A DNA stretch of 64,000 nt from JBMOKT01 sp049323895 (GCA_049323895.1 JBMOKT010000023.1:189563-253562); one strand, 5' to 3'. Shown: positions 53,480 through 62,888, counted from the first letter of the stretch. The notes: generated from the letters alone by a model not told the origin. Numbers and translations: made by a program.

Positions 53480-53634
53480 TAAAAATCTCCCTCGATATTG
53501 ACATAATAAAACTTATGCTTAAGCCTAACTTTAGAGCTATAGTTATGATTTGTTGAATGATAAAAATTATGTGCAAAAGAATCTTATTTTATTGTGATCC
53601 AAAGCAAAGATTGCCCTGATCCTTCTACAAAAAG

Positions 53635-53657
53635 AACCTGCTTATACAGGTTTTTTT
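53635..53657. terminator. Terminator-like hairpin
   Basis: AACCTG/CAGGTT stem with TTTTTTT on the right and an A/T-rich left flank, in the gap between divergent membrane-protein genes. Confidence 0.55.
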
Positions 53658-53832
53658 CAGGTAAAACACATGCCGAGGATCCTTGGAAGCAAAAGTATTC
53701 CCCAACGCTTCATCATGCTATATTTTAAACAAAAAGTGTCGTCCCTAATGTTTAGATATTCAATTACAAACCAAATATAAACGTATTAATTGGGCAATAA
53801 TAGTTTAAATTCGCAAACGGAGGTAATTTCTT

Positions 53833-54273
53833 ATGGACGATTTTGTCATCGTTGGCTTTTTAGGAGGATTACTAGGAACTGTCGGTGACGTTATTGTACA
53901 TTGGATTTTTGTCTGGTTAAAAATTGCCAAATCAACTACAGGTCACTATCTTTCAGAATTAATTTTTCCACATGAAAAAGTCTCATTGAGAAAACTTTTG
54001 CTTGGCGAATTTATACATCTATTAGCAGGGGGAATCTTTGGAGTATCTTTAGCGGTTTTTTTACTAATTTCCGGTTATGATTATGCCCTAATTAAAGGAT
54101 TAGGTCTAGGAGCTGCAACCTGGATTGTTCATATTGCTATAATCCCAAATATGGTTTCTCCCCGACCCTTTATTTATAGAACCTTTAATGAAACGATAGT
54201 TGATTTAATAACACACTCCATCTGGGGATTTGTTACAGCTCTTGTCTTATTAATATATAGACCGGGATTTTAA
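53833..54273 (+). CDS. Four-helix membrane protein, ~150 residues
   Basis: 146 residues, CGGAGG site before the ATG. Segments: VIVGFLGGLLGTVGDVIVHWIFVWL, LLLGEFIHLLAGGIFGVSLAVFLLI, GLGLGAATWIVHIAIIPNM, LITHSIWGFVTALVLLI. The Gly-Gly-x-x-Gly opening and His in the last segment recur in the similar proteins nearby. Followed 25 bases later by the ferritin-like gene, so likely one operon. Confidence 0.65.
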   Translation: MDDFVIVGFLGGLLGTVGDVIVHWIFVWLKIAKSTTGHYLSELIFPHEKVSLRKLLLGEFIHLLAGGIFGVSLAVFLLISGYDYALIKGLGLGAATWIVHIAIIPNMVSPRPFIYRTFNETIVDLITHSIWGFVTALVLLIYRPGF

Positions 54274-54298
54274 TAAAATCTTAATGGGAGGCTTATTT

Positions 54299-54748
54299 AT
54301 GAATTTTATACTTAGGGTAAAAGAATTCTATCTTTTAGAGTTGCTTCAATTAAAAATGTATGAATCACAGCTTCACACCCTGGAAAATGATTATGTGCGT
54401 CATGCTTATGAGCGTATGGTAGAACTGGAGCAGGGTCATGTAGACTTTTTCAAAAACTACCTAATAGAAAATAATAGTGACATCCCTTCAATTCCAGGAA
54501 GCCTTATGTCTTTAGCAGGAAAGTTCATTGGTCACTCTTTAGATTTAACTTCAGCGGATAACCGTTACAAGATTGGAGCAGCAGTGGAAAGTAAAGCAAT
54601 TGAGATGTATCATGCATTTATTTTAGAAACCTGGGATGACAAAAATTTCAACAGAAGGCTATGGCATAATATGATTGATGAAGAATTCCATTTACTCTGG
54701 TTTAAAGATAATCAGAAAAGCTTTATATCAAGTGGAAAATACACATAA
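54299..54748 (+). CDS. Ferritin-like diiron protein
   Basis: 149 residues from the ATG at 54299 (GGGAGG precedes it; an upstream ATG overlaps that site). Four-helix bundle with paired E-x2-H motifs: MVELEQGHVDFF and IDEEFHLLWF, plus ESKAIEMYHAF and an early FYLLELLQLKMYESQ. These are the ligands expected for a diiron centre as in rubrerythrin/COQ7-type bundles. There is no rubredoxin tail. Likely a small iron-storing or peroxide-handling protein; exact role unknown. Confidence 0.75.
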   Translation: MNFILRVKEFYLLELLQLKMYESQLHTLENDYVRHAYERMVELEQGHVDFFKNYLIENNSDIPSIPGSLMSLAGKFIGHSLDLTSADNRYKIGAAVESKAIEMYHAFILETWDDKNFNRRLWHNMIDEEFHLLWFKDNQKSFISSGKYT

Positions 54749-54861
54749 TATTGACCAAATTTCTATTTAATCATTTTGCAGCAACCAAAGGATATAACAG
54801 AATCTAACCAAGTTCAATACGACGCTAAATCGTTGTGTTACGACATAAGAAATAAGCCTTT

Positions 54862-55311
54862 TTATATGTTTCCTAATTCCCTTCTGTCTAAAACTCCCAA
54901 GGTATAAGCTAAAGTTATACCATAAACCGATGCAGATAGAAAATGGGATATTGTAGCATTTAAAGTGTGTGTTGTAAAATTATCTAACTTTAATAGTATT
55001 GATATTGCATATATGCCTTCATTAGCTATTACTCCATATAACCAACCCTTAAATAGATAGTTCCCACTGGTTAGCTTCAAAAGTATAAGAGCAAATGGAA
55101 TACCTAAAAAACCCGAAAATACTATTTGCTCAATTTGAGTAAACATAACTTCAAATAAATTATTAGGTAACCTTCCTAATGTCATCATTGAAGCCCAATT
55201 TAATAGTCTCTCATCATATAACCCCACTAGATAACCTAACCAATCAACTATATTCATAGCTAAAGCTGCAACAATGCCTGCTATAAACCCCGATGTAATT
55301 CTATCTTTCAT
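54862..55311 (-). CDS. Four-helix membrane protein, ~150 residues
   Basis: 149 residues. Paralogue of the protein at 25951-26397: both open with KDRITSGFIAGI / RDRLTRGFLAGI and share FKGWLYGVI / LKGAIFGSF and a final YG(I/L)xLAxTL segment. Four hydrophobic segments. Convergent with the ferritin-like gene. Function unknown. Confidence 0.7.
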   Translation of the reverse strand: MKDRITSGFIAGIVAALAMNIVDWLGYLVGLYDERLLNWASMMTLGRLPNNLFEVMFTQIEQIVFSGFLGIPFALILLKLTSGNYLFKGWLYGVIANEGIYAISILLKLDNFTTHTLNATISHFLSASVYGITLAYTLGVLDRRELGNI

Positions 55312-55442
55312 CTGTACTCACCACCATTTATAATGTGGTTATTAGTTTATACTTTTATTGTTTATTTTATTTGAAATAATGAAATTTAAAAAAGATGTGT
55401 ATTTTTTTTCGTTACCATTTCTCAATTATCAACAATACTTTC

Positions 55443-56450
55443 CTATTGTATCCATTTAGCAACTTCATAATAGGCAGGTATTCCAATAATTAAGTTAAAT
55501 GGGAAAGTAACCCCCAAAGATAAGCCCAAATATATAGAAGGATTTGCTTCTGGCACCGAAGTTTTAAGTGCTGCGGGTGCAGCAATATAAGAAGCACTTC
55601 CCGCTAATACTCCCATTAATGTTACTCCTCCCAAAGATAATCCTACAACGTTCCCCACAATAACGCCTAAAGAACCAAATAATAGTGGAGTATATAAGCC
55701 AAAAAGTAACAATTTAAGTCCATGTTCTTTAACCTCTGACAAACGTTGTCCTGCAATCAATCCCATATTTAAGAGAAAAAGAATTAAAATACTACTGTAT
55801 AGATCTATAAATAAAGGCTTAATCATTGGTTTTGCACTGTCTCCAAGTATCCACCCTATTAATAAACTACCCATGAGAAGTAAGATGCTTTTTCCGAAAA
55901 TACTTTCCCTAATTACTTCTTTATCTATTAAATTCGTGGACGCAGGGATAAAGGCAATACTTTGAGAGGAAAGTATTGAAACAGCTTGTTTGCTTTCTAT
56001 TATTTTTAATAAAAGTAATGAAACTAGAATTGCTGGGCTTTCCATTAAAACAACTAAAGCATTCATAAATCCTTCATAAGATGTACCGTTTTTATCCAAA
56101 AAGGTAATAGCAGCCCCGTAAGTAACAATACTTATGGAACCATAAGTAGCTGCTAATCCAATTGAATTTTTTAAATCCATTCTTATTACTTTCATGATAA
56201 AAAGGGTGATAAATGGAATTATTATTCCTAAAAATAATGCACCTAGGATTGGTGTCAATACAGTTTCTATGGAATAATGGGAAAGTTCAATTCCTCCTTT
56301 AATTCCAATCGCAATCAATAAGTAGATGCTTAACCCTTCACTTAAACTATTTGGAAACTTTAAATCGGATTTAAATATAGCAGCAATAATTCCTAATATG
56401 AAAAATAAAACAACTGGTGATAATAAATTTTGGAAAATTATTTCGCTCAT
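55443..56450 (-). CDS. sbtA: SbtA-family sodium-dependent bicarbonate transporter
   Basis: 335 residues, about ten membrane segments in two inverted halves: LNFPNSLSEG-type loop (KFPNSLSEGLSIYLLIAIGIKGG), AATYGSISIVTYGAAITFLDKNG, and in the second half GASYIAAP-like VLAGSASYIAAPAAL with SLGVTFPFNLIIGIP. These match SbtA (DUF897). It imports bicarbonate with Na+. Monocistronic or downstream of the DUF2294 gene, from which a terminator separates it. No SbtB/PII gene is adjacent. Confidence 0.85.
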   Translation of the reverse strand: MSEIIFQNLLSPVVLFFILGIIAAIFKSDLKFPNSLSEGLSIYLLIAIGIKGGIELSHYSIETVLTPILGALFLGIIIPFITLFIMKVIRMDLKNSIGLAATYGSISIVTYGAAITFLDKNGTSYEGFMNALVVLMESPAILVSLLLLKIIESKQAVSILSSQSIAFIPASTNLIDKEVIRESIFGKSILLLMGSLLIGWILGDSAKPMIKPLFIDLYSSILILFLLNMGLIAGQRLSEVKEHGLKLLLFGLYTPLLFGSLGVIVGNVVGLSLGGVTLMGVLAGSASYIAAPAALKTSVPEANPSIYLGLSLGVTFPFNLIIGIPAYYEVAKWIQ

Positions 56451-56485
56451 TCATGTGCCTCCTATGTGATAATTTCATTAAATAA

Positions 56486-56543
56486 AAAAACCGACAGTTT
56501 CAGTATTCAAGTAGTCTTAACCACTTTTACTGAATGTCGGTTT
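56486..56543 (-). terminator. Terminator of the DUF2294 gene
   Basis: AAACCGACA with TTCAGTA pairs with TACTGAA and TGTCGGTTT; on the minus strand the stem is followed by a T run, right upstream of sbtA. Confidence 0.75.
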
Positions 56544-56593
56544 ATCTTCAACTGACCCTAGTCTTTTAAAGATCTCCCTATATTAATTTTTAA

Positions 56594-56959
56594 TTAATAA
56601 AAATTTTTCTCAAGATCATTATATAACTTAAATACCATCACTCGTTCTCCCGTACGAGAACTTATATCAGTATGAAAACTTTTCACTTTTTCACCAGTTA
56701 AACTTAGAATAATATCCTTAAGATCTTCTATGCCTGCTTCAACTAACTCTGCACGAGTTTTCTTAATCGTTAACATCCCCTCTTTTGTTTCACAAACGGT
56801 AAATTCAGCTGGTGTTAAAATACCTTGTAGATTTACAATTATCATATCCCGCAATATATCTGTCTTAACAGATATAGATCCACGCCCAAGAAAGTCCTTT
56901 TCCCATTGAGTAATTGCCTTACTTATCTCTGTTTCAAAAGAACCTTTCGATTTATTCAT
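56594..56959 (-). CDS. DUF2294 family protein
   Basis: 121 residues from the ATG at 56959 (GGGGG site). Sequence blocks FETEISKAITQWEKDFLGRGSISVKTDILRDMIIVNLQGILTPAE, LTGEKVKSFHTDISSRTGERVMVFKL match the DUF2294 family, small soluble Firmicute proteins of unknown activity. Beside sbtA but with its own terminator, so a link to bicarbonate is only a suggestion. The 56.96-57.43 kb stretch to its right holds no gene I can support. Confidence 0.75.
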   Translation of the reverse strand: MNKSKGSFETEISKAITQWEKDFLGRGSISVKTDILRDMIIVNLQGILTPAEFTVCETKEGMLTIKKTRAELVEAGIEDLKDIILSLTGEKVKSFHTDISSRTGERVMVFKLYNDLEKNFY

Positions 56960-57439
56960 AAAAAGTCCCCCAAACAAAAAATCAGTCCATTCCTTGAGCT
57001 AACCTTTTAGTCAAGAAAAACACCGATTTACCTTATTTTTCACTTTATATTATTTAATAAAAATGCTTCTTCATACAGTCAATAAGGATATTTAACAGGA
57101 TGCTAAAGCTTTCTAATAATATAAAGTTAAAATAAAATCTCTCGCTTATTAATTTCTTAAAAAGAATACCTTTAAATAATAAAATTGTCAACACTTACTT
57201 AAAAAACTTCCATAATGAAAATTGTTTTCCTTAATTGAAAAAGTAACTTCCACCCCCACCCTATCAAAGGATAGAAGTTAGTCTTACAAATAACGATATG
57301 GTGTCGATTCTCAAATTAAACCAGAAAAATTTCTCATTTTAAAATAGTCACAAGCATTCTTAAAAGCCTAATATTCTCAAATGAATTAAGAACATTTTTC
57401 CGGTAATTATCACAATCTAGTAGTATTAATGAGACTTAC

Positions 57440-57461
57440 TGGGGGCGCTGCCCCAGACCCC
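57440..57461. repeat. GC-rich interspersed repeat, copy 1
   Basis: GGGGGCGCTGCCCC followed by AGACCCC; a near-copy with GGGGACGCTGTCCCC and AAACCCC is at 63789-63811. The inner part is self-complementary. Both flank the mobile-element zone. Confidence 0.6.
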
Positions 57462-57501
57462 GGGATTTAACGCTTGGTTCTCCAAAAGCATGAAAAAAGG
57501 A

Positions 57502-57796
57502 ATTATAGGGGTCAGGCTTGAATTATTCCCTTATTTTCAATTTCTTCAAGAAGTTCGGTTGCACCAGACGACAACCTACTATCACCACTTATTATTTTAG
57601 ATACCATCGATAGCGGGATATTTAAGGTGTTGGCTAAATCAGTTGAGCATATTATAGGGGTCAGGCTTGAATTATTCCCTTATTTTCAATTTCTTCAAGA
57701 ATTACGGTTGCACCAGACGACAACCTACTATCACCACTTATTATTTTAGATACCATTGATAGCGGGATATTTAAGGTGTTGGCTAAATCAGTTGAG
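57502..57796. repeat. 149-bp tandem duplication at the left end of the RAYT element
   Basis: 57502-57647 is repeated with only a few mismatches at 57651-57796, both starting ATTATAGGGGTCAGGC. The unit covers the left terminal repeat and about 45 final codons of the transposase gene. Confidence 0.85.
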
Positions 57797-58655
57797 GAAA
57801 TATTGCTATGTTTCTTACATAGCAGCACAATAACCTTTCGGATATCGGAGAATTTTTGAAACTTACTTCTCTTAATAACTTCTTCCCTTTTAACTTGTGC
57901 AATTTTACATACATATTCTATTATATAATCACATTCTATTTTCTTCCGAGAATTATTACTCTCCTGATTTATACCTTCACAACTATCTATTTCTAGTTTA
58001 TATTCCTCTATTAAAGTATCATCATTTTTATCTTTTAATTTCAAATATTCATTATATATCTTAATTGCCCTAGATCGATTTTCCGATAAAGTTTTTAGTA
58101 CAAAATCTACTTCTACTAACTGATTATCTTCGCCTTTTGAATAATTATTATGGCTGCTCCAAGAATAATTGGGTGTGCTGATTCCTGCTTTTACCGGATT
58201 ATTATGAATGTACTTAATTAACTCAAGCAAGTAGCTTTCTTTGTCACATAACTGTGCCTTATATCTTTGCTGAAACACATGACCAGTCCTTTGATACTTT
58301 TTATTATATCTTTGGGTGAAACTCTGCTGTATCCCCTGCATTATTTTTGATAGGGGTACTTCGCCGGTTTCTATAAGTAAATGAATATGGTTATCCATGA
58401 TACAGTAGGCAAAAAGCTTGAAATTATATCTTTTTTTATATTTTGTTATAAGTTCTAAATAATGTTGTTTATCGGCGTTGTGTTTTAATATGTCTTCTCC
58501 ATTATTCCCTCGGCAAATCACATGAAATAATGCTCCTGGGAATTCAATTCTTAACCTTCTTGCCATAATATCACCTTCTCGTATACATATATACTTTACC
58601 AAAACTAGAAAGTCCTGCAAATAAGGGAATAATTCAAGCCTGCCCCCAGATGCCC
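57657..58655. mobile_element. RAYT/Y1-transposase element with terminal inverted repeats
   Basis: The left end begins GGGGTCAGGCTTGAATTATT and the right end is its near-perfect complement (58619-58646, ending AAGCCTGCCCC). The element is about 1 kb and carries one transposase gene. It has inserted into a tyrosine-recombinase gene. Solo right ends and a deleted copy lie at 60260 and 52732. Confidence 0.75.
57661..58566 (-). CDS. REP-associated tyrosine transposase (Y1/IS200-like)
   Basis: 301 residues from the ATG at 58566, behind GAGAAGGTGA. HUH motif region AYCIMDNHIHLLIE, conserved FPGALFHVICRGNNGEDI, GHVFQQRYKAQLCDKESYLLELIKYIHNNPVKAG. The tyrosine nucleophile region is in FTQRYNKKYQRTG. 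A C-terminal helix-turn-helix (DLANTLNIPLSMVSKIISGDSRLSS) likely recognises the element ends. The stop codon TGA is formed by the left terminal repeat itself. Confidence 0.88.
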   Translation of the reverse strand: MARRLRIEFPGALFHVICRGNNGEDILKHNADKQHYLELITKYKKRYNFKLFAYCIMDNHIHLLIETGEVPLSKIMQGIQQSFTQRYNKKYQRTGHVFQQRYKAQLCDKESYLLELIKYIHNNPVKAGISTPNYSWSSHNNYSKGEDNQLVEVDFVLKTLSENRSRAIKIYNEYLKLKDKNDDTLIEEYKLEIDSCEGINQESNNSRKKIECDYIIEYVCKIAQVKREEVIKRSKFQKFSDIRKVIVLLCKKHSNISSTDLANTLNIPLSMVSKIISGDSRLSSGATVILEEIENKGIIQA

Positions 58656-59583
58656 CACATACGGTGAATCCGCTTTGGGCGGTCTTTAACAATATATCTT
58701 GCCAGCGCATTACCGATGGCTGGAAGAAGCGGTAAAACCAAAGGTTCATTACTCTTTCTCTGGTTGATGCTGATTAAATCACATTTCCAATCAATATCAT
58801 TTAACTTTAAATTCAATATGTCAACGGACCTTAGACCGGTAAGTAGCACCAGTACCATTATAACTGTGTTCCTTGAAGATACAGCATCAGTTTTTAACAC
58901 ACTCCAAATAGCCTGCTCTTCCTCGTGCGTCAATGCAGGAATAATTGTCGTTTTTCTTAACAATTTTTCAGGAACTGCCGTGAGGAGTTTGTCTCCGTCT
59001 TCTGCAAATCTTAGAAATGACCTAAGCCCGGCAGCTGCCGTGCGAAGGCTCCCAGAGTCCCAAGTTTTCCTTAATTCACAGAAGAATTCATGGATTAGTT
59101 CCATGGGAACAGTTCTTAAACATGTATAGCCAAGCCGCTCAATAAAGATAAGGAACTTTCAGGAAATATTTCTGTACGAATCAACCGTGTTGTTACTCTT
59201 CCGCTCTGCCCTAAGATACTCCAGGAATTCCGCATGAATGTTTTGAAATCCAATGGTTACAGGCTTGCCGACTTTACTTTCTACCCATGGTTTCCAGCCA
59301 ACATAGCCTCTTTCCTCGCATTCTCTCAGCTTTCTTATACAGGACCTGTGCAGGAGTTTACGCAGATGACAGTACTCTCCAGTTTTTACATTTGCAGAAT
59401 CATTTTTTGAAGTTATCAGCTAGAACATCACTAAATGTGTCTATCTGCATAGCCGCTGCAGTCCTTAACAATCTGCCCGTATGCACGCTTAAATATGCGA
59501 ATCGTGGATTGAAAATAACCTGCCTTTCTAAGCTCTTCAAGAACTTTTTCTACACTCTTTTCCAAAGCGGTTTTCTTTTCCAT
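58640..59583 (-). pseudogene. Broken tyrosine recombinase/integrase
   Basis: N-terminus MEKKTALEKSVEKVLEELRK at 59583, then KPWVESKVGKPVTIGF and AEFLEYLRAERKSNNTVDSY in another frame, then a third stretch ELIHEFFCELRKTWDSGSLRTAAAGLRSFLRFAEDG...TGLRSVDILNLKLNDIDW in a third. Only the first catalytic Arg (TGLRSVDIL) and Lys remain; the HxLR and Tyr part is cut off by the RAYT element at about 58655. It has at least two frameshifts plus the insertion. Confidence 0.8.
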
Positions 59584-59662
59584 GATGGTTTCTCCCTATA
59601 GCATAGTTTTCGACATAAGTCTATCCCTATTTTAAGTAAGCAAAAGGAACCGTCCCTACTGC

Positions 59663-60187
59663 TTATTTTTAAAGTTGCATGGTTCTTTAAACTGGTATTC
59701 AATACATAGTTCTCGCAATGTTTCAATAAGTTCTATATTTAATCGAAATAGGAAAATTAATATAACAACAAGAAAGATGATTAATCCTGACATGAAATAT
59801 GTAGATCAACAAAAAGAGAAATATACATTTCCAGTAATCATACCACCCGTGGTACATAAAGCAGGTGTTCTTCATAACGAGCTCAAAAATATGTGGCATT
59901 ATGCTAAAGATGCATTAACCAATACTACTGATTTAATTATTTTTGGTTACTCATGTCCTCCGACTGATACCGAGAGTGCAAATCTTATTAGGAGGTCCAT
60001 AGGGGCAAGTTCCAACATTAAAAATATATCTATTATTGATCCTAACCCTTCAACAATTATAAGATATTTCGAGTTAACTAGATTTAATAAGGTTTATTAT
60101 TATACGAACGCTGAAGCATTCTTCAAAATAGGATTACAAGAAGCAGGTTTTATATCTGAGATTGCTGTTACGAAGGAATTATCTTAA
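59663..60187 (+). pseudogene. C-terminal fragment of a SIR2-like domain protein
   Basis: A frame reading LKLHGSLNWY, then PVIIPPVVHKAGVLHNELKNMW, LTNTTDLIIFGYSCPPTDTESANLIRRS and ending KELS. LHGSxNW and GYSxPxTD are the late motifs of SIR2-like NAD-processing domains found in several phage-defence systems. The N-terminal NAD-binding part and a start codon are missing, so it is a remnant. Confidence 0.6.
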
Positions 60188-60259
60188 TACTATTCCGTCT
60201 AACTTAAATTTCCCCGTGGGGTCAAAAATTCACAAATTTCAGGCAAATTTAGCAAATTT

Positions 60260-60340
60260 TTATACTTTACGTAACTTAAAAGTCCTGCAAATAAGTGAAT
60301 TATTCAAGCCTGACCCCAGATGCCCTGACCCCAGATGCCC
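60260..60340. repeat. Solo right end of the RAYT element with a 15-bp tandem repeat
   Basis: TACTTTACGTAACTTAAAAG and AAATAAGTGAATTATTCAAG match the right end at 58590-58646. TGACCCCAGATGCCC is then repeated exactly at 60311-60325 and 60326-60340. It abuts the truncated TniB-like gene. Confidence 0.75.
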
Positions 60341-60738
60341 TATATATGTTGGACTTCATCTAGAATAAGAAGTTCAACATTGCATTTTTTAAAATTATTT
60401 ACTATTCTATTTACTTTTAATTGTGTATTTCTCCCATTAGCATAAAAAGGATCACCCATATTTTCTAATATTGCAGTTGCAATACTATTTCCTCTGGCAG
60501 CAGGGGGCACTCTAACTAACAACGCGGGGATTATTTTTTGTATACTATTATCTAGTTCTTTATCATAACTTGGATACTGTTTAATATAGTTTTTACACAA
60601 ATATGACTTGCCCACACCAGATTCACCATAAATACACATGCATATGGGCTCCTCTAGGTATTTAGACTGTTTTCGGCATTCATCTAACTTACTAAATATT
60701 TCTTTTTCCTCTGGAGAAAGAATAAAAATATCTTTCAA
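60340..60738 (-). pseudogene. Truncated TniB/TnsC-like AAA ATPase
   Basis: 132 residues retaining Walker A (YGESGVGKSYLCKNYI) and Walker B (LLILDEVQHI), then ending exactly where the RAYT end begins. Full TniB proteins run on about 150 residues. The frame is open upstream for about 30 more codons without a standard start, so the start is uncertain (TTG at 60738 or an ATT further up). It acted with a TniA/TnsB-type transposase. Confidence 0.7.
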
Positions 60739-60814
60739 CTTTTTTCTTTTTTCTTCATGTGAAAGCTTATTTATATTAGCAATGTTACGTAATTCTTCCT
60801 TATCTACTTTATCT

Positions 60815-61188
60815 TTAATAAGAATCCCATCCTTTTAAATCAGGTTCCATATCCATTATTTCTACAGTCGCCTCTTTTGAGGTTTTATTAACTTTGTTTT
60901 TACCCTTTGTGCTATTTTTAGTATACTTGTTCTTTTTATTTTCTTTTGTATGTTTAGATTCAAAGTTTATAGTATTATTAATAACCTTGACCTCGCTAAC
61001 TTCTTTATCTTCTGCGTCTTGTTCAATTTGATCTTTTTTAATATCAAATAATGATCCATCATCTTCTCCTCGAATAATATTATAAATAGATCCTTCCACA
61101 CCCTTATATCTTGCAAGTATTGTTCTTGTTGAAGTTTTCTTTGTTTTAACCCACTCTTTATCAACAATCGCTTCCACTAATCTCCTAG
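60815..61188 (-). pseudogene. 3' fragment of a gene upstream of tniB, probably a transposase
   Basis: About 124 codons: HTRRLVEAIVDKEWVKTK, TILARYKGVEGSIYNIIRG and a Lys/Asn-rich tail ending PDLKGWDSY. The 5' part is removed by the IS21 element, whose left end supplies the artificial start of the open frame. Position just before tniB suggests the C-terminal or regulatory end of a TniA/TnsB-type transposase, but no catalytic motif is present. Confidence 0.45.
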
Positions 61189-61332
61189 TGTGAATGCTAA
61201 AATAAAGTGTACCAAAAACGCTAATGAAAAGTGTGCCACTAAAATAAGTCAATAATTACAAATATTATGTCATTTCATGGTATTATCTTGATTGGTATAC
61301 AACCAAAAAAGTAATATTATGGGAGGGCAAAA

Positions 61333-62316
61333 ATGACTAAGAGGTGGCAAATGTACAGTAAAATTCAAGCAATGAAAAGCCAAGGTTTTAAGCTGCGGAA
61401 AGTAGCAAAAATTCTTGAAATTCATCGTAATACTGTAAAAAAGTACTGGGATATGAGCCCAGATGAATTTCAAGAGACGATACTAGAACCGGCAAAAAAA
61501 TCCAGTCTAGAGCAACACAAAGAACTGATACTATCATGGCTGAGAACTTATCGGGAAATTACTGCAGCTCAGATTTATGACTGGCTAAAGGAAAAATATG
61601 ATCTAGAGCTTGCAGAAAACACTGTCAGAAGATATGTCCGAATGTTGCGCATGGAGTATGATATCAAACACGAAAGCAACAGTAGGGATTATGAAGCTAT
61701 TCAGGACCCGCCCATGGGTCTTCAGATGCAGGTGGATATTGGAGTAATACCTGTGGAGAATATTCGGACAAGAAGATATCAGAAGCTTTACTGTATTGGA
61801 TTTGTACTATCAAATTCAAGATATAAATACGGAGTATGGTTTGCAGGTCCGCCTGATGCGCGGGACATGGTTAATGCCATCCGGAGTTGTTTTGAATGGA
61901 TGGGTGGTAAACCTAAAGAACTAGTATTTGACCAGGACAGACTTATTGCAGTAAATGAGAATTACGGTGATATTATCTATACTAAAGATTTTGAAGTATT
62001 TCGGCAGAACGAGAAACTGGAAGTTTATCTTTGCCGGAAAGGTGATCCACCTAGTAAAGGACGGATTGAGGCTGTAGTAAAATTCTTTAAATATAACTTT
62101 GCAAGATATAGACAGTATTCAGAACAATGGATATGGGATGAAGAATTTGAGAAATGGCTCCATCGGACCGGTAACGGAAAGAAACACTCCATAACAAAAA
62201 AAATACCGGCCGAGGTATTTGAAATAGAACGTGGGTACCTCACTCCGGTATCATACGAAATAAAAAACTCCGATGATAATATAATACTTCGAAAGATTGG
62301 AAAGACAATACTATAA
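61333..62316 (+). CDS. istA: IS21 transposase IstA, N-terminal part (frameshifted)
   Basis: 327 residues. HTH (GFKLRKVAKILEIHRNTVKKYWDMS), then the DDE domain with MQVDIG, YCIGFVLSNSRYKYGVWF, LVFDQDRLIAV and GDPPSKGRIEAVVKFFKYNFA. Full IstA is about 500 residues. The frame ends IGKTIL at 62316, while the C-terminal domain continues in another frame as KDNTIMYDGNRYTVP. The two are one base out of register. Confidence 0.85.
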   Translation: MTKRWQMYSKIQAMKSQGFKLRKVAKILEIHRNTVKKYWDMSPDEFQETILEPAKKSSLEQHKELILSWLRTYREITAAQIYDWLKEKYDLELAENTVRRYVRMLRMEYDIKHESNSRDYEAIQDPPMGLQMQVDIGVIPVENIRTRRYQKLYCIGFVLSNSRYKYGVWFAGPPDARDMVNAIRSCFEWMGGKPKELVFDQDRLIAVNENYGDIIYTKDFEVFRQNEKLEVYLCRKGDPPSKGRIEAVVKFFKYNFARYRQYSEQWIWDEEFEKWLHRTGNGKKHSITKKIPAEVFEIERGYLTPVSYEIKNSDDNIILRKIGKTIL

Positions 62317-62888
62317 TGTATGACGGAAATCGTTATACAGTGCCCACTGGAAGTTTTGGAAAACACGAAGATGTCCAATTAGAGATAAAAGACAATGAAT
62401 TGTTAATATATGCTGGCTTTTGCGATATCCTGCTGGCCAAGCACAAAATATCCTATGGAAAGGGCAAATTAGTACAAAATAATGACCATCTCAGAAATAG
62501 AGATATAAAGATTGCTGGTATAAAAGAGGATTTAAAAATGAAGTTTCCAAACCCTGAGATAGCTGAAGACTTCCTAAACAAAGTGCATGCGGGAAAGATA
62601 AGATATGCCAGAGATCAATTTCTGCTAATCGAAAAGACACTTGGTGAATATAGTGTGGAGGTAATTGAGGCAGCACTTCAATATTGCCTGATACAGGAGC
62701 TTTACAGTGCTGTAGACTTTAGGGATGCAGTTATCCATTTTAATAAGGACATAAAAAAATCAGACAACCATACTAACAATATGCATGACACAGGTACGGC
62801 AAATATACCGAGCGTTGAGGTTGCTAAAAGAGATTTACAGGATATGATTAGAAGGCTGAAAGGAGGAGATGACCAATGGCTGAATTAA
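62316..62888 (+). CDS. istA: IS21 transposase IstA, C-terminal part
   Basis: 190 residues: MYDGNRYTVPTGSFGKHEDVQLEIKDNELLIY is the normal IstA C-terminal domain, followed by the helical tail that contacts IstB. It overlaps the stop of the first part (TAATG), so either translation re-initiates or the gene is simply broken. Confidence 0.75.
   Translation: MYDGNRYTVPTGSFGKHEDVQLEIKDNELLIYAGFCDILLAKHKISYGKGKLVQNNDHLRNRDIKIAGIKEDLKMKFPNPEIAEDFLNKVHAGKIRYARDQFLLIEKTLGEYSVEVIEAALQYCLIQELYSAVDFRDAVIHFNKDIKKSDNHTNNMHDTGTANIPSVEVAKRDLQDMIRRLKGGDDQWLN

Noticed and set aside
57280..57440. Possible CRISPR-like or regulatory repeats in the long gap
   Set aside because: No regularly spaced repeat is present; only the single GC-rich element and the RAYT end duplication.
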